Below are positions 10,317-14,595 of a stretch of 14,595 nt of DNA, in pieces. Position numbers and translations under genes: made by a program. A model generated the notes under the pieces. That model saw only the letters and a list, made by a program, of their open reading frames with translations. It was not told where the DNA came from and made no database searches. Positions within the stretch are counted from its first letter, which is position 1. Every line of letters starts with the position of its first letter. Source of the stretch: Leptolinea sp. (GTDB lineage: Bacteria > Chloroflexota > Anaerolineae > Anaerolineales > Anaerolineaceae); NCBI GenBank assembly GCA_022837205.1, contig JALHEL010000048.1:1-14595 (forward strand), in the 5' to 3' direction.

Positions 10317-11147
10317 TTATTTTTCCGAACCGGCTGTTAATCCATTAATAATAAATTTTGAACAAAATGCATACACGATGATGATCGGAACAATAGAAAT
10401 CGCAATTGCGAGATACATTGCTCCATAATTTGAAAGATATAGCCCTTTAATCATGGCTATCATAACCGGCAGAGTATATTTCTTGCTTTCTGTCATTATG
10501 ATTAATGGACCCAAGTAGTTATTCCAGCAGGAAACAAAATTAAAAATACACATGGTCGCCACACCCGGCATGACACACGGCAAAACAATCCGATTAAATA
10601 TCTTAAATTCAGAACAACCTTCAAGCCGGGCTGCTTCCATAATCGAATCAGGTATCCCTTGCTCAATCATTCCTCTCATAAAAAAGACTGTTGTCGCGTT
10701 TGCAATTCCCGGCAGAATAAACGGAAAATATGAATTAAGCAGTTTTAACTTCAGATTCAATTGATAAAATCCGATAATACTGAGTTGAGGAGGTAACATC
10801 ATGGATGCTAATACGATGCTAAAGAGAATTTTTTCTCCGGGAAAATGATATTTAGCAAACCCATAAGCGGTTAAAGCCCCAAAATATCCTGACAAAATCG
10901 TGAAGGGAACAGCAATGCATAGACTGTTTAAGAATCCTTGCCAAATATTGACATGCGATTGTAATGTTTCATAATTTTCAGAGAGATTGTGTCCCGGAAA
11001 TAAGTTGAGCTTTGTTACGATATCAAAGCTTTTGTGTGTTCCGTTAATAATCATCAAATAAAACGGAATGAGAGAAAGCAACAAAAGAATTACGAGAAAC
11101 AGATATAAGCTTATTTTCGAAAAATAACTTTTAAACTTATCAGTCAT
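10317..11147 (-). CDS. CUT1 sugar ABC transporter permease, MalG type
   Basis: This is one of the two membrane subunits of a carbohydrate importer of the CUT1 class. The 276-aa protein has an N-terminal membrane segment (about 12-34) and further segments around 75-97, 107-128, 140-158, 193-215 and 245-264. The cytoplasmic EAA loop, which docks the ATPase, reads EAARLEG at 171-177. The C-terminus NGLTAGSEK is characteristic of MalG-type subunits. I chose ATG 11147 because it has AAGGA eight bases upstream and overlaps the preceding stop as ATGACTGA. A longer start at 11183 would add an unnatural Cys/Lys/Arg-rich leader (MRCKRCKRRKAK). It pairs with the MalF-type permease just upstream. Substrate is unknown. 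Confidence 0.92.
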   Translation of the reverse strand: MTDKFKSYFSKISLYLFLVILLLLSLIPFYLMIINGTHKSFDIVTKLNLFPGHNLSENYETLQSHVNIWQGFLNSLCIAVPFTILSGYFGALTAYGFAKYHFPGEKILFSIVLASMMLPPQLSIIGFYQLNLKLKLLNSYFPFILPGIANATTVFFMRGMIEQGIPDSIMEAARLEGCSEFKIFNRIVLPCVMPGVATMCIFNFVSCWNNYLGPLIIMTESKKYTLPVMIAMIKGLYLSNYGAMYLAIAISIVPIIIVYAFCSKFIINGLTAGSEK

Positions 11148-12054
11148 TTTCGCTTTCCTTCTTTTGCATCGTTTGCAGCGCAAAAATACTCAGGACCGCA
11201 ATTATTAAGAACAAACCGACACTGACCATCGATGCATAACCGTAATTATGACTTTTGAATCCTTGATTATATATATACATCGATGTGGTTAACACTGATT
11301 TCATAGGATCGCCGGACCCGTTCGTCATGGTCGCCGGAACATCAAAAAGCTGCATTCCCCCGATGATAGATGTAATTGTTAAATAAATGATTGTTTTCCG
11401 GATGAGTGGCAACGTTATATAGCGATAGGTCTGGAATTTCGTTGCTCCGTCGACTAAAGCCGCATCATAGACCGAAGAATCGATGGTTGTAATTCCGGCC
11501 ATCACGATGATCGTCGTATATCCGAACCACATCCACCATTGGATATAAGAGACCAATCCGGAGACGAAAGCTTTATTTTGGAAAAAATTAAAAGGGGCTC
11601 CTTTTACACCCAAAGCGATTAATATGTGATTGATAACCGACTTATCTCCGTTGAAAAGAAGATTGAATAATAATCCTACCGAAGCTGCTGTAATTAAATT
11701 AGGAAGATAATATACCGCACGGAAAAAACTCATCCCGCGAATTTTATTAAAGGTAAATAAAGCCGATAGAATCATCGCAACGAGCATCTGCGGAATAAAA
11801 TTACAGATCCAAATTCTGAAAGTATTCTTGATCGTCAAAAAAAAGATTTTATCGTGAATTAATCGAGTAAAGTTATTTAATCCGGTGTAGGTTGATGGCA
11901 TCAAGCCGTCCCATTTATGAAATGAAAGGTAGAAAGTATATGCAATAGGATACAATTCAAAAACCGCAAAAATAATGAAAAACGGCATAATAAAAAGATA
12001 CCCGTAATATCCTTTGTTTCGCTGCTTCTTTGCTTTGATCATTTTCCGAATCAT
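11140..12054 (-). CDS. CUT1 sugar ABC transporter permease, MalF/UgpA type
   Basis: This is the partner permease of the importer. The protein is 304 aa from ATG 12054, or 300 aa from ATG 12042. It begins with a basic stretch, then membrane segments near 18-37, 82-102, 115-133, 168-188, 222-239 and 275-294. The EAA loop reads YDAALVDGAT (196-205) followed by a Pro-containing helix, as in MalF/UgpA/MsmF proteins. The start is ambiguous. AGGG directly abuts ATG 12054, which leaves no spacer, whereas the in-frame ATG 12042 sits 12 bases from it, so 12042 is quite possible. A terminator-like hairpin lies immediately upstream, its T tract ending four bases before ATG 12054. The 3' end overlaps the MalG-type gene by eight bases, which indicates coupled translation and equal subunit dosage. 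Confidence 0.91.
   Translation of the reverse strand: MIRKMIKAKKQRNKGYYGYLFIMPFFIIFAVFELYPIAYTFYLSFHKWDGLMPSTYTGLNNFTRLIHDKIFFLTIKNTFRIWICNFIPQMLVAMILSALFTFNKIRGMSFFRAVYYLPNLITAASVGLLFNLLFNGDKSVINHILIALGVKGAPFNFFQNKAFVSGLVSYIQWWMWFGYTTIIVMAGITTIDSSVYDAALVDGATKFQTYRYITLPLIRKTIIYLTITSIIGGMQLFDVPATMTNGSGDPMKSVLTTSMYIYNQGFKSHNYGYASMVSVGLFLIIAVLSIFALQTMQKKESEND
11156..11160 (-). promoter_or_regulatory. Ribosome binding site that fixes the MalG-type start
   Basis: On the - strand AAGGA lies 8 bases before ATG 11147, inside the last codons of the MalF-type gene. This favours ATG 11147 over the upstream in-frame ATG at 11183. Confidence 0.7.
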
Positions 12055-12058
12055 CCCT

Positions 12059-12093
12059 AAAAAAGCAGGCCGTCAGTTGATGCCGGCGGCCTG
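12059..12093 (-). terminator. Intra-operon terminator/attenuator between binding-protein and permease genes
   Basis: Read on the - strand, CAGGCCG (12093-12087) pairs with CGGCCTG (12072-12066) around a 14-base loop and is followed by C and six Ts (12064-12059). It starts 15 bases after the binding-protein stop codon. A seven-pair GC-rich stem plus T tract has the form of an intrinsic terminator. Because the permease genes continue on the same strand with no evident promoter of their own, partial readthrough is the likely mode. Confidence 0.75.
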
Positions 12094-12108
12094 TCTCATC
12101 ATTAAACC

Positions 12109-13365
12109 TTACTCGACAATCAAGTCGGGATATGCTGTGGCAACATCTTCCTTGAATTGTTTAATCGCTGCATCTTTATCTAACGCACCGGTCGCATAAG
12201 CTTGTGTATTAGACAGAAATGCATTGTTGATCTGACCATCGTAAGGGGTCATCAAATCATTGGGGATCTTTTTCATCTCTTCATTATAAAATGCAAACAG
12301 ATTCTGTCCCGCCAACACTTCTTCACCGGGTCCTTCCGCCAAAGCCATATCTGCGGATTTCAGAGAAACATATTCTCCGTATTGTTTGGCATAATTTTGC
12401 TGGGCCTCACTGTCTAAGGTCACAAATTTCAGGAATGCCCAGGCAAGATCTTTCTTTTGACTGCCTTTATAGATCCCAAGCCACGTTCCGCCTTTTACAT
12501 ACGGAACCGGTCCTTCAGTTAAACCCCATTTCCCGAGTGTTTTCTTTGCTGCGGGTTTTACAACAAACTGATAACCCCATGTCGGCAAAACATAACAGAA
12601 AGTATCATCGCTTTCCACAGCGGCGGTCCATTCCGGTGCCCAGGGATCCACGTTGAGATCATAGCCATTTTCAACGATTGTTTTAGCCATATCCATAAAG
12701 CTGAGCATGGAATCATCAATAACTAATTTCCCGTCGACGACCCAAGGCTGAGCGCGATTGGAAAATTGCATATTCATGATATCTTTCCAGCTCGCAAACA
12801 TCTTGATGCCTTTTTCTTTAAACTTAGCGGCTACATCCAACATCGCTTCATTACTGTTTAATAATTTTGCCAACTCTACGGGATCATCCGTACCGAGGAC
12901 ATCTTTAGCCATATCCCTTCGGTAAATAATCGAACCGGGCGCCGCCTGCCAGCTGAGTGCCCGAATTGCACCGGTCGAATCTGTGCCGACGCTTTTCACG
13001 TAATCCCATACGTCATCGGTGTATTTTTCACAGTTGTACGGATCGGCTCGGAGATCATCCCAATAACCGATATTGACGAGGTATTTAACATAATCCGATT
13101 CGCCGGTAAAAATATCGGGAGCACCTTGACCGCTGGCTAAAGTCGGCGTTATTTTAGCGACAAAATCCGCATTCGGAACCACCGTAATATTCACCTTAAT
13201 ATTCGGATACTGCTTGTTAAATGCTTCGACGAATCGCCCAAGCTCTTCACCGGAGGACCATACTTCCAATGTCCCCGATAAATCCGTATTGACCTCTTCG
13301 GCATAAACAGTAAGAGGTATAACAAAACAAAAAGCCATCAATACAAACAATAAAACCTTCTTCAT
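12109..13365 (-). CDS. Extracellular sugar-binding protein of a CUT1 ABC transporter (SBP_bac_1/UgpB-like)
   Basis: The protein captures a carbohydrate outside the membrane and delivers it to the two permeases encoded downstream. It is 418 aa from ATG 13365. Residues 1-22 form a type I signal peptide (MKK, a hydrophobic core, then a VYA cleavage site before Glu-Glu) with no lipobox cysteine. The mature part starts with a strand of the type GTLEVWSSGEE, followed by PNIKVNITVV, GAPDIFTGE and a C-terminal half with GGTWLGIYKGSQ and the pattern AWAFLKFVT, all usual for family 1 solute-binding proteins. I chose ATG 13365 because AAAGGAGA lies five to six bases upstream and it yields a proper signal peptide. 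The alternative ATG 13416 would place 17 charged residues before it. It follows the regulator gene by 47 bases, probably on the same transcript. Ligand is unknown. Confidence 0.92.
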   Translation of the reverse strand: MKKVLLFVLMAFCFVIPLTVYAEEVNTDLSGTLEVWSSGEELGRFVEAFNKQYPNIKVNITVVPNADFVAKITPTLASGQGAPDIFTGESDYVKYLVNIGYWDDLRADPYNCEKYTDDVWDYVKSVGTDSTGAIRALSWQAAPGSIIYRRDMAKDVLGTDDPVELAKLLNSNEAMLDVAAKFKEKGIKMFASWKDIMNMQFSNRAQPWVVDGKLVIDDSMLSFMDMAKTIVENGYDLNVDPWAPEWTAAVESDDTFCYVLPTWGYQFVVKPAAKKTLGKWGLTEGPVPYVKGGTWLGIYKGSQKKDLAWAFLKFVTLDSEAQQNYAKQYGEYVSLKSADMALAEGPGEEVLAGQNLFAFYNEEMKKIPNDLMTPYDGQINNAFLSNTQAYATGALDKDAAIKQFKEDVATAYPDLIVE

Positions 13366-13370
13366 ATTTT

Positions 13371-13377
13371 CTCCTTT
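13371..13377 (-). promoter_or_regulatory. Strong ribosome binding site of the binding-protein gene
   Basis: On the - strand AAAGGAG ends five bases before ATG 13365. It is the best Shine-Dalgarno match in the operon and decides the start of the secreted protein over the ATG at 13416 that overlaps the regulator's stop. Confidence 0.75.
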
Positions 13378-13412
13378 TTTTGTTTCTATCCTGCTTCGGA
13401 TCGGTATTCGAT

Positions 13413-14384
13413 TCATATCGCGGCTACCGAATCTCCCTCAAGTAACTCGGGACAAATCATCCTCACAATCCGATCGGCAGGGTTACCCTGCAATCTTTGA
13501 AGCAATGTCTCAGCCATCAAGCGACCTGCCTGAATAACTGGTTGGCGGATCGTTGTTAAATGGGGAGTGATCAACAACTGATGTCCGAGGCCATCGTATC
13601 CGATTAATGAAATATCTTCCGGAATTTTCAAGCCGGCATCAGATAACGCTCGAGAAACGCCGATTGCCATCGTATCGGTGGCGCAAAAAATCGCCGTCGG
13701 TCGATCAGACTCCAACAACTGTTCCACAGCTTTAATTCCGCCATGGATGTTATTATCCGCATAAATCACTCTTTTTTTTCGATACGGAATATCATATGCA
13801 TCAAGCGCCTTACGATAGCCGTTTAAACGATCAGTCACATAATCGCGATTCTCGTTGACATTTATCATGGCAATTTTACGATGACCATTCCGTATTAAAT
13901 ATTCGGTTGCCATAAAAGCACCTGCCACATTATCAATATCGATGCAGTCTATTGCTTCGATGTCGGTATGACCAAAAAGAACAATCGGCCGGTTTCTTTT
14001 GCGTGCAAAATCGTCGAATTCATATATTTCTCGATGTTCTAACCCTGTCACGATATATCCGTCGCATGCGGTTTCAATCTTTCGGTCACGCAATAAGAGA
14101 AAAGAATACATATTCTCCCCTAAGCCCTGACTGACCCCGGCAATAAAGTGCATCGAGAACGGATTACTTAAATCCATGTTTTCCGGAATATATACATTAA
14201 TAATTCCGGATCGTTTGGTAACGAGATTCTTTGCGGGAATGTTTGGCGAATATTGCAGTTGATCCATCGCTTTTTGAACCTTCAAGCGGGTTCCCGGCTT
14301 CACCAAATCCGGCGTATTTATAACACGGGATACGGTGATCGGAGAAACATTGGCCAGCACTGCGACATCTTTTAAAGTCGACAT
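13413..14384 (-). CDS. LacI/GalR-family transcriptional regulator, first gene of the sugar operon
   Basis: This 323-aa DNA-binding repressor should sense the operon's sugar or a breakdown product. Residues 3-23 form the helix-turn-helix (TLKDVAVLANVSPITVSRVI). Residues 47-56 form the hinge, with Leu54 at the place where PurR Leu54 inserts into the minor groove of a central CpG. The rest is a periplasmic-binding-like effector domain with FCATDTMAIGVSRAL, ISLIGYDGLG and TIRQP motifs. Its length is near the family norm of 330-340. The start ATG 14384 has GAGGA nine bases upstream. Two palindromes with CpG centres in its own leader and promoter suggest it represses itself together with the transporter and GH30 genes. 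The inducer cannot be read from sequence. Confidence 0.93.
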   Translation of the reverse strand: MSTLKDVAVLANVSPITVSRVINTPDLVKPGTRLKVQKAMDQLQYSPNIPAKNLVTKRSGIINVYIPENMDLSNPFSMHFIAGVSQGLGENMYSFLLLRDRKIETACDGYIVTGLEHREIYEFDDFARKRNRPIVLFGHTDIEAIDCIDIDNVAGAFMATEYLIRNGHRKIAMINVNENRDYVTDRLNGYRKALDAYDIPYRKKRVIYADNNIHGGIKAVEQLLESDRPTAIFCATDTMAIGVSRALSDAGLKIPEDISLIGYDGLGHQLLITPHLTTIRQPVIQAGRLMAETLLQRLQGNPADRIVRMICPELLEGDSVAAI

Positions 14385-14401
14385 ATTAATCCATCCTCGC
14401 T

Positions 14402-14419
14402 AATGATAGCGCTATCATT
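14402..14419. promoter_or_regulatory. LacI-family operator O1 (perfect 18-bp palindrome)
   Basis: AATGATAGC/GCTATCATT is a perfect inverted repeat with a central CpG, as expected for LacI-family operators. It lies in the leader, 17 bases before the regulator start codon and just upstream of its Shine-Dalgarno sequence. A near copy sits 51 bp away. Confidence 0.82.
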
Positions 14420-14452
14420 TTTTACAGTAAAAAATTTTGTTCGATCTTGCTT

Positions 14453-14470
14453 AATGATAACGCTATCATT
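14453..14470. promoter_or_regulatory. LacI-family operator O2 (18-bp palindrome, one mismatch)
   Basis: AATGATAAC/GCTATCATT differs from O1 by one base (A for G at 14460) and keeps the central CpG. It directly abuts the -10 box, so it should cover the transcription start, and a bound repressor would block RNA polymerase. Confidence 0.82.
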
Positions 14471-14499
14471 TTTATATCACACAATTCTTGGTTTTGCAA
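14471..14499 (-). promoter_or_regulatory. Sigma-70-type promoter of the sugar operon
   Basis: On the - strand, a -35 box TTGCAA (14499-14494) is followed by a 17-bp spacer and a -10 box TATAAA (14476-14471). Spacing is optimal, the -10 matches five of six consensus bases and the -35 four of six. The start would fall within O2, about 80 bases before the regulator gene. Confidence 0.7.
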
Positions 14500-14500
14500 T

Positions 14501-14595
14501 ACCTGAAAATACTTACAATAATTCAGGACTGCAATCCGATCCCCCGCTCCGTAAAACCAGAGTGCCGATTGCATAGGGAGGAAGCGTTAGTTTTG
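14501..14595. other. Non-coding window edge, possible leader of a divergent gene
   Basis: No gene is visible here. GCAATC (14531-14536) and GATTGC (14567-14572) form a loose six-base inverted repeat. GGGAGGA (14576-14582) looks like a + strand Shine-Dalgarno sequence, with a possible TTG start at 14593 or an ATG beyond the window. This hints at a divergent gene but cannot be settled here. Confidence 0.3.

Noticed and set aside
11148..11183. Longer N-terminus for the MalG-type permease (start at 11183)
   Set aside because: The added Cys/Lys/Arg-rich residues are unlike permease N-termini, while ATG 11147 has a well-spaced ribosome binding site and a natural ATGACTGA overlap.
13366..13416. Longer N-terminus for the binding protein (start at 13416)
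   Set aside because: It would put a charged 17-residue tail before a clean signal peptide. ATG 13365 has the strongest Shine-Dalgarno sequence in the operon.
1..14595. CRISPR arrays, tRNA or rRNA genes, insertion sequences, prophage or defence genes
   Set aside because: I saw no spaced direct repeats, cloverleaf, ribosomal RNA signature, transposase or nuclease motif. All long frames are explained by the six genes listed.

Overview
The window carries two convergent blocks with ordinary bacterial gene architecture. The left 8.9 kb is one very long + strand gene for a cyclic beta-1,2-glucan synthase (NdvB/Cgs type), whose reading frame is already open at base 1. The right 5.6 kb is a complete-looking - strand sugar operon read in the order lacI-type regulator, substrate-binding protein, MalF-type permease, MalG-type permease, GH30 glycosidase. 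A hairpin overlapping the synthase stop codon separates the two blocks.

The operon's control region lies at 14385-14500. It holds a promoter-like pair of boxes (TTGCAA, 17 bp, TATAAA) and two near-identical 18-bp palindromes with CpG centres, 51 bp apart. One palindrome abuts the -10 box and the other sits in the leader just before the regulator's ribosome binding site, which is the expected layout for an autoregulated LacI-family operon. A GC-rich hairpin with a T tract between the binding-protein gene and the first permease gene probably lowers permease expression relative to the binding protein. No ATPase gene is present, so the importer presumably borrows a shared MsmK/MalK-type ATPase. 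The last gene encodes a GH30 enzyme without a signal peptide, so the imported sugar is probably a beta-linked glycoside cleaved in the cytoplasm.

The organism cannot be fixed from this window. Base composition is moderate to AT-leaning. The binding protein has a plain type I signal peptide rather than a lipobox, which fits a diderm with a periplasm better than a typical Gram-positive. The cyclic glucan synthase resembles the long versions found in anaerobes (Clostridia, Chloroflexi and similar groups) as well as in Rhizobiales. Whether the operon acts on the synthase's beta-1,2-glucan product is an open, testable idea; the two blocks are separately transcribed. I found no mobile elements, CRISPR arrays, RNA genes or evidence of a wholly new system.
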